Source: Himantopus leucocephalus (taxonomy: Eukaryota > Chordata > Aves > Charadriiformes > Recurvirostridae). Taken from it: a stretch of 64,000 nucleotides of DNA. Position 1 is the stretch's first letter, and each line of letters starts with the position of its first letter. The notes beneath the pieces are model-generated. The model did not search any database and was not told where the DNA came from. It saw nothing but the letters and a program-made list of their open reading frames with translations. The DNA lies in assembly GCA_003993805.1 (NCBI GenBank), contig RSEF01000006.1, positions 25,657,200 to 25,721,199 of the forward strand, read 5' to 3'. Below are positions 11,421 through 20,270 of the stretch, piece after piece. The position numbers were made by a program, and so were the translations under genes.

Positions 11421-12046
11421 CTGAGAGAGAAGAGAGAGGCTGCGTTAGGACACGGCAAGGTGGTCTTACCCACTCCATGTGGCTTTCTCCCTGGTGTGCC
11501 TACCTGGGACTCATATCTCAGCCTCCGCGTCACCTCGTCCCTGAACTTGGTGAGGTTCGCTGGCACATCTTTACAAGGGAACCTGGCCAGCACCTCGGCT
11601 CCATACTCGGCCGGGAATTTGTCCAGGGAGGACGGCCTGACAAACTCGCTGAGGGCGCAGATGTAAGCCTCCCCGCGCAGCAGGGAGATGACTGACCAGG
11701 TGACAGGCGCCACAGCTGCTCGGCCCATGATGGAGCCAAAGAGGAGGAAGGTGGCAGCGGCAGAGAAGTTCTTGGTGCCACGCTTGTGGCACTCGGCCAC
11801 CAGGTTCCAGGTGTGGTTGTTCCAGATGACGCCAATGAGGAAGAGGGCCAGGGCCGGGACGCCGATGGCAGCCAGCCCATAGATGTAGTTGCGGGCAGGG
11901 GAGCAGGGGCAGTTGAAGGCAACGACCGAGAAGAGCTCCTCGCTCCCCACTGTGCCCAGGGCCACCAAACCATTGAAGATCATCACATCTTTGCTCTTGA
12001 AGAACAAGGAGAGGAAGCGGAAGTTCTCGGCGATGAGGGCGGCCAT
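11004..12046 (-). CDS. CALHM2: CALHM2, calcium homeostasis modulator family member 2
   Basis: Large-pore, voltage- and calcium-sensitive channel subunit that conducts ions and releases ATP at the plasma membrane. Coding exons on the minus strand are 12046-11504 (181 codons) and 11420-11004 (138 codons plus TAA), separated by an 83-bp GT-AG intron, for 319 aa; the human protein has 323. The start MAALIAENFRFLSLFFKSKD is nearly identical to human CALHM2 as I recall it, which fixes the start codon. Four membrane helices are visible, near residues 23-44, 53-75, 101-124 and 182-197. The extracellular cysteine pattern is kept: CPC at 46-48, C130 and C158. A possible N-glycosylation sequon is N164-L-T. 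The C-terminal cytoplasmic domain has the conserved FPVEG...PQWNAITGVYIYRE block. It is the first of three tandem CALHM paralogues. A non-coding 5' exon is likely (see the 15.1-15.4 kb patch). Confidence 0.96.
11504..12046 (-). CDS. CALHM2: CALHM2 coding exon 1
   Basis: ATG at 12046-12044 and GT donor at 11503-11502 (cag|gtaggc). It encodes the N-terminal helix, the first three membrane segments and the extracellular loops, ending RRLRYESQ. An in-frame ATG 22 codons upstream (12112) is not homologous to the family N-terminus, so it is not taken as the start. Confidence 0.95.
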
Positions 12047-14384
12047 CTTGTCCCGGTGTCGAGAGGAGGCGTGTACTGCAGTGGGAAGCCGTGCTGGTCC
12101 ACCTCGCAGCACCGAGGGACACGCCGGTGGGGGGTGAAATGGCCTTGGGCCGGCTGACGTACAAGGGGCTGCTCCGGGAGCACGACACTGTCACTGCTGT
12201 CCTTTCCTCCCACTTGGCGTGCCAGCCTCTGGAGCTGGTTGCTGACACCAGGGATACTTCAAAAGGGGCTGAAGAGGGATTCAGGCTCAGCAGTGAGGGA
12301 AATCTCAGTCATTTCAGTTTCCCACTAACCCCTCCCAAAGTGTTTCTGCAGGGCGGATTACCAACAGGACAGCTGTTTCTGTCCCTGTCATTTGCACATT
12401 CGTTGCCTATCCTTCTCTTTGGTTTTAGTCACCTCCTGCAGAGGCGATTACTGTCAGCGTTGCTGCCGGACACTCTGATCTCCCAAGCCTGCAACAAAGG
12501 AGGACGCTGTGTTACTGGGGAAACTGGACCATAGTGTTGGTGTTGGGATGCGTCCCCAGCCCTGCTGCTGACTCACGCTAGCCCAGGCGCAGGCGGCACG
12601 TGCGTGCTGGTGCTGTGCTCCCTTGCAAGCGCTGTGGGTTTTGCCTCCCTCTTTAGACCTGATGACTTAATATTTAGTAATAGGCAAAGGCATGTCAGGG
12701 AGGCAACAAGAGGTGCTGCGAGATGGCCCAGCAGGTTTGGGGGCAGGGAGATGGAGAGGACCAGGCAGGAGCAGCCTCTGCTGATAGCGGGGAGGGGATG
12801 CTCAGGGACTGTTGCTACCTGCAGGAGAAGTTACCTTCTGAGAAATCGAAGCTTATCTTGATGACCCAGGATACAAACACCAAATGCCAATAGAGCTGGG
12901 TCAGCAATTATGTAGGAGTTTTTGCAAGGATTAGGTGTGGCAGGGTGATCTCTCTTTCTCTCCCACGGTTGGTTGACATAACCATGTTCACTGTCCTGGC
13001 CTGCAGTCCTGGCTCAGCCTCTAATCGCTGGCCTGAAATTGAGCGCCTCAACCGGCACACCTCCGTGCCAGAGATGCACTTCACTGCCCTTTGCCTGTGC
13101 GGCTTCCTCCAGCACCTTTTCCTAGGACAACACTGGTTATACTGGGATGCCCACACCACCGACAGGGGTGGGCTGTGTGGACTGCAGGCACTCGGGACCG
13201 AGCAGGGGCAAGCATTTGCCCTGACTTTTTGAAGGACAGGGAAATAATTGGGGAGCGTATCCATGCCCTCTGCAGTGATGCCCATTCCCCCACGCCACTT
13301 ACAACCTGCATTTAATTAATTTATCAGCTGACTTCCCATCTGCGCTGCATCCCCACAGGGTTTCATCTCGGGAAGCCCCAAGCACCTTGGTAGCTCCAGG
13401 AGCCCTCACCCATGTGATGAAACCCACTGGCCTCAGGGGAACTGCTGTCACTGGGGTTTGCTGGAGACAGGAAGGACCCGGGCACCCAACTAACCGTTCC
13501 TGGCAGCTTGCAGCATCAGCACACATCCGGGGCTCCCACGGAGGAGCCCTGACCCACAGCAGGGCTGCCCCCAAATCTGCCCCGATGCCGGCATCTCCCA
13601 GCTGGGAGGTAGGCTTCCCTTGGCCAGCCCCAGCTGCAGGGAAAAGGCTCCAGGGACATTCATGCAGAGGAGACAAAGGCACCTTAATCCTTATGGTCTC
13701 TTGTACAAGGCTTGCTCAGGCACTGTGCTTTAAATCACTCCTGTGCTTTGGTTCATCTGCTGCCCCACCAAATCCTGTTTTACCCCCTTCCTCTGTGGGA
13801 CAGCAGAGGGGAAAGGAGGCAGAAAGTCGGCCTGGGTTCCCCGCTGTGTCTAATCCATGGCCATCCCTTTAAAGTCACGCTGTGATATTGCTGACATCAA
13901 ACACGAGCAGCCCTTAATGTCTTCCTGCATCTTCCCTGTTTTCCATATGCAAAACTCCCTCGGCAAAGGAGACAGACCAGCCGAAAACTGCAGCCGCGTG
14001 ATGGGGACCCAGGCCCCCAGCGCCAGCTGCCGCGCTTTGTCGTACCCCACGTTTGCAACCAGACGCTAAACCGGCAAACTCGTTCTAGTGCCTGGGGTTC
14101 AAACCCCTGTTATTAGTTACCAGCAAACAGCCCTGATAAACAAGGCCCTGCGACCTTCCTGAGAGTGTTTGGCAACCAGCAAAGTAAAAGTAAGAGGAGC
14201 TGGCAAAGGGGAGTATGCCATTTTGGGGGGTTACCCGTCCTCTGCTTGGGGGTTATGGTGCCTGTCTGGGAGAGAGGGGTGGGTGGATGGGGAGGAGAAA
14301 AGTTTTTTGCAGCAGATCATTTTTTAGCAGCCTCTGTTAAAGTTTTCCCCTGAAACATGTACGAAAGCAAGAAAAAATGAAGTC

Positions 14385-14391
14385 ACTTACT
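14385..14391 (-). promoter_or_regulatory. Orphan consensus splice donor on the minus strand
   Basis: The minus strand reads ttttgaa|gtaagtgac, with the last exon base at 14391. It matches the U1 consensus well and lies between the CpG patch and CALHM2, so it may end a non-coding 5' exon of CALHM2. Confidence 0.25.
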
Positions 14392-15129
14392 TCAAAAGCT
14401 GTTGAAACCAGTTCTGGAGCCTTCTCAGCTCCTTGAGTGGTTTTTGCTCTGTCTCCGGCTGTGGGGGGTTCCCGTCAGCACATGGTCTCTGCAGAAGAGG
14501 GGATGCGGCTGAGGCTGGGCTGATGGGTGAAGCGAAAGCTGACGAAAACAGCGTTAAGAGTTTGGCAGCTTCCTTTTTCAGTCTGCAACGTGCCCCGAGC
14601 TGTTGGCTTTTGGGAGGAGGGAGGAGGTTGTTCTCGGGCCCTGTGCTTGGGTGGGGCGAAGAGCAGGCGCTCGGCTTCTGCTGGGTGCAAGGCTGAGGTT
14701 GTGCCTTTAAAAAGAAAAAAAAAAAAAAAAAGGAAAGGAAAAGCTGAGAATGAGTCACTGGAAAAAGCACATCGTCCTTTTTCAGAGCCGCGATGCAGCT
14801 GTGCAAAGGCCGGCCGGGACGGCCCAGGGTCTGCCTGGAGGATGGGAGCGATGGGGCGCCTTGCTGGGATGCAAAGGGGAGATGCTGGAGCCCCCCAGCC
14901 TGGGGGGTGGATGCGGCCCCCATGGTCCCCAGGGGATGCAGTCATGCTGGTGGGACCCAGCTCAACTGAGGGTAGTACCTGAGCTGCGCATGAACCTAGA
15001 GCCACCCTAGGCAGGCAGGGACAGTGTGGGAGAAGCCCTTGGTCCTACGTGAAGGGGCAGAAACTGCTGCTTTTGTGCATGGGAGCCGGCTGAGCCAGTG
15101 GGGCAGACGCCAGCCTGGCTGGGTTTTTG

Positions 15130-15420
15130 GGAGAAGCGGGAACTTGCCATAATGAGCTCTGTGGGGCAGCCAGGTTTCGCTTCCCACCGCCCGGGACTGA
15201 GCAGCAAGGCTGCTGCGGAGGGCGGTGGGGGCTGAGCAGGGCCGGGGAAGCCACGCGTGCGGGGCTGGGCACAACCCCAGATTTGGCGAGCGCAATGCAT
15301 TCCTGCCCGACTCGGCTTTTCCGCTCGCTGCTTCCTCCGCGGAGCGATGCCTGCGAGGCAGCCGAGCACGCCACACTTTCTCCTTGTGTCGCTCCCTCCT
15401 CTCCACAGTCTGTCCATTGG
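15130..15420 (-). promoter_or_regulatory. CpG-rich patch, candidate distal CALHM2 promoter
   Basis: By eye count there are about 23 CpG in 300 bases, clearly denser than the flanks. It holds a GC box-like ggcggtgggggc near 15221 and a CCAAT box in the minus orientation (ccattgg at 15414-15420). A consensus minus-strand splice donor (GTAAGTGAC) at 14390 would allow a spliced non-coding 5' exon of CALHM2. Orientation is inferred from these two signals. Confidence 0.35.
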
Positions 15421-16650
15421 CTCCAGCTCCCGCCCAGCCTGTTGCAGAGGCCAGAAGCCCCCGTCCTCCTTCCCCAGCCTCCTCATCGCTGTGAGGTTTA
15501 ACCCGGGGGTTAAACTCAGCCCTCACCAGAGGACGTCCTCAGCACAGGCAAATTTTCAGCAACACCCACGTTCCCCTCTGCCCTGAGCAAATCTAAGCTC
15601 AGCCCAGCGTTGGCAGTTCAGCTGGGATTTTTGGACCTAGTCCTCCTTCTTACCCCCAGATTTAGGGTCCCTGGGTGGGTTTCTGCAGCTCCCATTTGTT
15701 CTGGTGCGGTGCACCCCTTGGCACTCCCACACCTCCATGCCCGCCGGGGGCTGGCTCCCCTCCTGCCTGGTGTCTGCTGGCTCACCGGGGACCCTGGGGC
15801 TCGCTCTGCGCTCGGGCTGCTGCTAACCGGGCTCCACACCGAGACCACAGCCCACCTGAAGTCCCAGGGGCCGTGTTGGGTTCTCTAGTGAGGGATCTCC
15901 TCCCAAAGGCAATGAAAGACATCCCCAAAATCCAGGAAAGAGAGGACACCCTGCCTGCTCTGCGGGGACTCTGCAACTGCTGAAATTGCTGCACAGGGGC
16001 AGAGCTCTGATCCAAAAAATCTAAATTAAAGGTGCAAAAGCTTCTCTTTGCAAATGCATGCTGGTTTTTCGGTATCTCAGTGGCTCTGTCGCAGAGCTCG
16101 CCAGCCCTGCATGCTGCTCGCCTTTGTGGGGACTCTGAGCGTGCCTTTCTTGGTGAGCCATTAACAGCGCTGAACTGCAAATAATAGGAGTGGAAACCGC
16201 CTTTATCTTTCAATCGCCTTTGCTTTGTAAATCAGGTTTTGTGCCTATTAATTTCTGGGCAGGTGCCTTAATTAAAGTTTGGGGTGTGAAGATTAATGAT
16301 AAATCTGTGTCACGCTCCTTTCTCCTGGGAGTCAGCCAGATTCAGCCTGCCCTTGACTACGAGCTTGCTAAGGCGCTCTCACAGCAGCTCGGAGAATTTC
16401 CTCGTCATTTTGGTCCTTTGTTCTCTTCTCCCCACAGCCTCTGTGGAGTTACACACTGATAATTAAGGTTTATGCAAACGACAGTCACCTCAATTACCAG
16501 CCAGCTGTAATAAGTTGGTTTGAACAAGAACGCGGCAGCAGAAATTTCAAGGGGATGAGCATTTCAAAAGGGGTGCAACACAGGAAGGGGGTTTTCCTTC
16601 TGCGTATCAGTAATAAAATCAGGGCCACCAGGGAACGGTCTTCGGGGCTT

Positions 16651-16710
16651 CCATTTCCATAGTCACCTCAAGGGCCTGCATCCTGTCATCCTCAGTTTCT
16701 ATGGAAATGG
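16651..16710. repeat. Perfect 12-bp inverted repeat with 36-bp spacer
   Basis: ccatttccatag at 16651-16662 is the exact reverse complement of ctatggaaatgg at 16699-16710. Each arm contains an ATGGAAAT/ATTTCCAT core resembling an octamer- or NFAT-type site. Function unknown. Confidence 0.8.
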
Positions 16711-16963
16711 GCAGCCACCGGGTATTGCGTAGGGTCAGCGGTGCCTCCCCGGCTTCTCCTCTGAGGGCCAGGGCCGGCTCGCTGCTGGCCACCACGCACC
16801 GGCAAAACACCCCAACTCGCGTGGGCTCAGCACCCCGGGCTTGGCCCAGGCCCCCCCCGGTCTTTTTCATTGCATTCAAACAAAGAAACACCAACAGCTT
16901 TTGTAAATAGCTTTTATAAATCCTTGTGTGTGAGCACAGAGCTTCAACAGTAAGCCTGAATTA

Positions 16964-16969
16964 TTTATT
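16964..16969 (-). terminator. Candidate CALHM1 poly(A) signal (distal)
   Basis: TTTATT on plus is AATAAA on minus, about 870 bases after the CALHM1 stop. A second AATAAA lies closer, at 17265-17270. The sequence alone does not decide which is used. Confidence 0.3.
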
Positions 16970-17264
16970 TGGCTCCTTAAACAAACACCCAGGCTGGTTT
17001 TTAACATCAGTCTTTGTGTCAGGGAGGAATCCAGGTAGAATTGCAAGAACAAACTGTCCTGCAGCAAGTTCGTGGCAGAGGGTTGGCCTTGCCCCCACCC
17101 TCTGCACTGCTGAGCAGTAGATGTTCTCCTTGTCTAGACGTTTCCTTCAAGGAGCATCTCTGTGGGCTCCTCGTTGAATAGTACCTGTGACTCCAACCAT
17201 GGCGTTCCCGTCATGTGTAATGCAATATGGGTTGTCCCTTCACTAGCTCGTTGCTTGGGTCAAA

Positions 17265-17270
17265 TTTATT
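17265..17270 (-). terminator. Candidate CALHM1 poly(A) signal (proximal)
   Basis: AATAAA on the minus strand about 565 bases after the CALHM1 stop. The following minus-strand sequence is not clearly GT-rich, so use is uncertain. Confidence 0.3.
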
Positions 17271-17834
17271 TTAAAGCTTTTCTTGGCCTGGAAGCTGTGT
17301 GTGTCTGTGGGGGTGTAGTGTGTGTGGGGTTAATGGGGAGACTTTTGGGGTTTCACAGCTTGGCGTGAGAAAGGGTCACCCCCAGCTTTTTCCTCCACCA
17401 GGGCATTGCTAATACTGCCTAAACCCACGCCTGCTGCCTGGTGCTGAGCACACGGTAAAAGAAAGGAAGTTGTGCAGATCTGGTAGTGTCTGCCTTGGCA
17501 ACCGCCACAACACAAACCTGCTGCTTGGTGGTGTGGGACACACGGCACGGCTGCCACATTGTGCCCTTCAACATCCCTGAGGCTTGTCCATCACAACCTT
17601 GAGTAGCCATCCTGCTCAGTACAAAACTTGTTGCCTGGATTACCAACGCTCTCGGATTGGATGTGGGAGCAGATGGGACTGCGCCGGCACCGCCGAGTCC
17701 TTTGGGTGCCTGTCCCCCTGCAGCCCCTGTGGTGCTGGCCCTTGCCTTTGCCTGGGTTGGATGCTCATTGTCTGCCCTCTCTGCAGCCCCTCTCCCAAAA
17801 GCGCGGCTCTGCCTCTGCATAGCCCTGCGTCCCC

Positions 17835-18302
17835 TCACACCCGGCTGTAGTAGGCAGCCATCTCCCTTCGGGGTGCAGGGAGGTGCGCGGGGGGCTGCTT
17901 TTCCCCTGCCCAGCCGTTGCCACTGGGAAGGGTAGGTGGGTGGAGGTGCAGTGGGGGCTTGCATCTGTGCCAGCTCTTCAGAGCCACGTTCATGCTGCCC
18001 TGGTCGGTGATACCCAGGAGCTTCTCAGCAGCTTCTCCCACATCCACAGGGGCTTTCCTGGGTGGGTGGCAGTGAGCGGCCGCCAGGTCCGTGCTCATGC
18101 CCTCGAAGAACTGCTGGATGCAGACCTTGGCAAAGCTCCTGGCATGCTCCGCACATGTCTCATCAAACATCTTGCGCTCGATGTCGATGTAGTGGGACCA
18201 GTACCTGCTCTTCAGGAAGGCGGCTTGGGTGAAGCAGGGCCGCAGGGATCTGACCAAGAAAGCCAGTGTGGTCATCAGCAGCACAAAGCACCAGCCCAGA
18301 GC
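17835..18302 (-). CDS. CALHM1: CALHM1 coding exon 2
   Basis: Acceptor atccctgcag ends at 18303 on the minus strand. The exon begins with the fourth membrane helix ([20 protein letters not shown]), continues with [20 protein letters not shown] and the GITDQGSMN motif, and ends [10 protein letters not shown] with TGA at 17837-17835. Confidence 0.96.
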   Translation of the reverse strand, partial: ALGWCFVLLMTTLAFLVRSLRPCFTQAAFLKSRYWSHYIDIERKMFDETCAEHARSFAKVCIQQFFEGMSTDLAAAHCHPPRKAPVDVGEAAEKLLGITDQGSMNVALKSWHRCKPPLHLHPPTLPSGNGWAGEKQPPAHLPAPRREMAAYYSRV

Positions 18303-20131
18303 CTGCAGGGATGAGGGGGGAACCGGACCTGTCAGGCAGGCAGAGCACGTGCCCACCACTTCCCACCAGCTGGCAGGAGCCCCCCGGGCTGTGAACGAGC
18401 CTGGCTCCACTTTGGGCCATTTGACATTTGGCTGCATTTACATTGCAAAGCTGGACGAGGAGACACGATGTACCATGTCAGTGCATCTGCGCTGAAATTT
18501 TGTTCGATGCACCCACACAGGCAGCGCCTCTCCACTTCTCCCTGTGTATGGCATCAGCAGGCAGTGACCATAAATAACACCAGACTGAATCCTGCACCCA
18601 GCCCTTGGTCCTGCCTCTGATACACCTACCATGGGGCAGCAGCAGTGACAGGCTCCCCTGTTAATAGGGTCTGACAGGAAGGGTGAGATGAGGGCAGAGC
18701 CAGGACCAGTCTGTCTTGTTCACCATCAGTCTCAGCTCAGGCTGCCGCCGGCACTGTGCAGGCGGAGCTTGTGAGGGTGAACCCACTGTAAATGCAGCCC
18801 CCTAAAAGAGCAGCTGGGAGCGGGGTATCTAGGTGACACCTCTTCTTTTGCAGCCCCCAGTACTTCCCGGCAGCTGGGAACTGGGGTCTACCCAGGAAAA
18901 TCTGCTTTGCGTCTTGGAGAAATCCCTGTGCCTCTATTTCTCCTATCTGCCCTAAGGAGGTCAGGGAGATGAGCTGCTTTTAAAGCGGAATACATGAGTG
19001 ACCAGAGTGGGTCAGGCCATCCAGTCTCCCATGTGGCCAGAAGCAGAGGGCTTGAGAGGAATTAAGCACAGGACAAACAGTTAGTGGCACTTCTTCATTT
19101 GCGGTTCCCTGGGATGGTTAATAAGCACACGCTGGCTGTTTCCATGCAAGTGGCAGAGGCACGTGGCATAGATGGTTATCAGCCCATTGCTTGCACACAG
19201 CAAGAGCAGCAAGAGTAACCCCGGGCAACTGGTGGGTTATGGGAGGGGGTGACAGCCCACCAGCCAGGCAGTAACATCCACATCAGCCCCTTCTGAACTT
19301 GCTCTAAATGAATCTCTGCATGCAGCTTGGCCATGTACTGCTGCCCTGCAGCCCCAGGCTGCCCAGGCAGGAGCGGGGACCAAATTATCAGCTTCAGTTT
19401 TTGCACCATGCTGGTGGCATAAATCTCTGGAGCTGAGTCTGAACACCTTGTCCCCTTGTGAAATCACCAGTCTCTCCTCCTGCAGCTTTGTTTCAACAAG
19501 GAGATTCCCTTGAGGGAAGAGCTAAGGCTGGCAGTGCCTAACCCCAAGCCACCAGCGAGGGCACAGCCAAGATGCCTCTTACCTGTGAGATGCAGCGCAG
19601 GTACCTGATGGCCACTTCATTGGCAATGAACTCCTGTCCATCGTAGATCTCTTTGCAGGGGATGCGGGCGAGGACCCGTGTCATCTCTCCTTGGGAGAGG
19701 CCGGGGTGGCTGATGTTGCCCAGGGTCTCCACAGGCACAGAGGTGCAGAAGGCGCAAGTGATGCACTTGCCGTCCAGCAGCGTCACCGAGACCCAGACCG
19801 CCGGGGCAATCATGGCCCTCTGTGCCATGGAGCAGAACATGTAGCGCAGGACAGCCGGGTCCTTCCCTCGCTGGCCCTGGGGTCGCCTCCACTCCTCCGC
19901 CAGCATGGAGACATTGTTGTTCAGCACAAAGCCCAGCAGGAACAAGATGAAGGGGGGCACCAGGAGGATGCCCAGCCCGTAGGCCAGGTTGTAGTGCGGC
20001 AGGCAGGGGCAGTTGAAATCAAAGGCTGAGTACATCTGGGCGCTGGCAAGGGCCATAATGCCACAGATGCCGTTCATGAAGGACTCCTGGTTGGACTGGA
20101 GGAACTGGAAGATCATCCGAAACTTGTCCAT
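17835..20131 (-). CDS. CALHM1: CALHM1, calcium homeostasis modulator 1
   Basis: Pore-forming subunit of a voltage-gated, calcium-inhibited large-pore channel. In mammals it joins CALHM3 to release ATP from type II taste cells. Coding exons on the minus strand are 20131-19583 (183 codons) and 18302-17835 (155 codons plus TGA), giving 338 aa; human has 346. The start [20 protein letters not shown] matches human apart from one fewer initial Met. Extracellular cysteines are at 41 and 43 (CPC), 126 and 159. The NNN triplet at 71-73 includes the residue equivalent to the pore Asn72, and D120 is equivalent to Asp121. N139-I-S is a sequon at the known glycosylation position. The residue aligned with human polymorphic position 86 is Gln85. 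The protein ends YYSRV, a class I PDZ-ligand-like terminus. It sits between CALHM2 and CALHM3 on the same strand. Confidence 0.97.
18303..19582 (-). other. CALHM1 intron
   Basis: A 1280-bp GT-AG intron at the position shared by all CALHM genes in this cluster (immediately after the YLRCxSQ/RYESQ motif). I see no exon, repeat or RNA gene in it. Confidence 0.9.
19583..20131 (-). CDS. CALHM1: CALHM1 coding exon 1
   Basis: ATG at 20131-20129; GT donor at 19582-19581 (cag|gtaaga) after the codons for YLRCISQ. It encodes the N-terminal helix, three membrane helices and the cysteine-linked extracellular loops. Confidence 0.96.
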
Positions 20132-20262
20132 CTTTCTTTGATGTGATTCTTCCCCCCACCAGGGTCCAAGCTGTGGCCTCTGTTTACTTCATTCTTGCAG
20201 CCCCTCTATTCAAAGATGGGCATCAACAAGTCTGATTCAGTTACACACTCTTACAGCCCCCG

Positions 20263-20270
20263 TATTTAAA
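20263..20270 (-). promoter_or_regulatory. TATA-like box upstream of CALHM1
   Basis: The minus strand reads TTTAAATA about 130 bases before the CALHM1 ATG. Initiation about 30 bases downstream, near 20235, would give an unspliced 5' UTR of about 100 bases. This is position-based inference. Confidence 0.25.

Larger units (their letters stand above)
12047..17834. other. CALHM2 upstream / CALHM1 downstream region
   Basis: No coding gene recognised. It holds a possible acceptor just 5' of the CALHM2 ATG (minus strand cactgcag near 12076), a strong unpaired minus-strand donor at 14390, a CpG-rich patch at 15.13-15.42 kb, an AT/TAAT-rich stretch at 16.17-16.56 kb that resembles a conserved element, and the probable CALHM1 3' UTR above about 16.95 kb. 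Long ORFs here depend on poly-A/poly-T or GC-rich composition and look spurious. Confidence 0.6.

Noticed and set aside
10611..11666. 351-codon plus-strand ORF across the CALHM2 exon 2 region
   Set aside because: It is antisense to CALHM2 coding sequence and its intron; no recognisable domain. GC-rich coding sequence often leaves the reverse frame open.
12047..12112. In-frame upstream extension of CALHM2 (22 codons)
   Set aside because: The family N-terminus MAALIAENF is conserved; the extra residues have no counterpart.
14387..14923. Minus-strand ORF of 178 codons
   Set aside because: It passes through a poly-T tract giving a phenylalanine run, with no domain or conservation signal. Part may be a non-coding CALHM2 5' exon.
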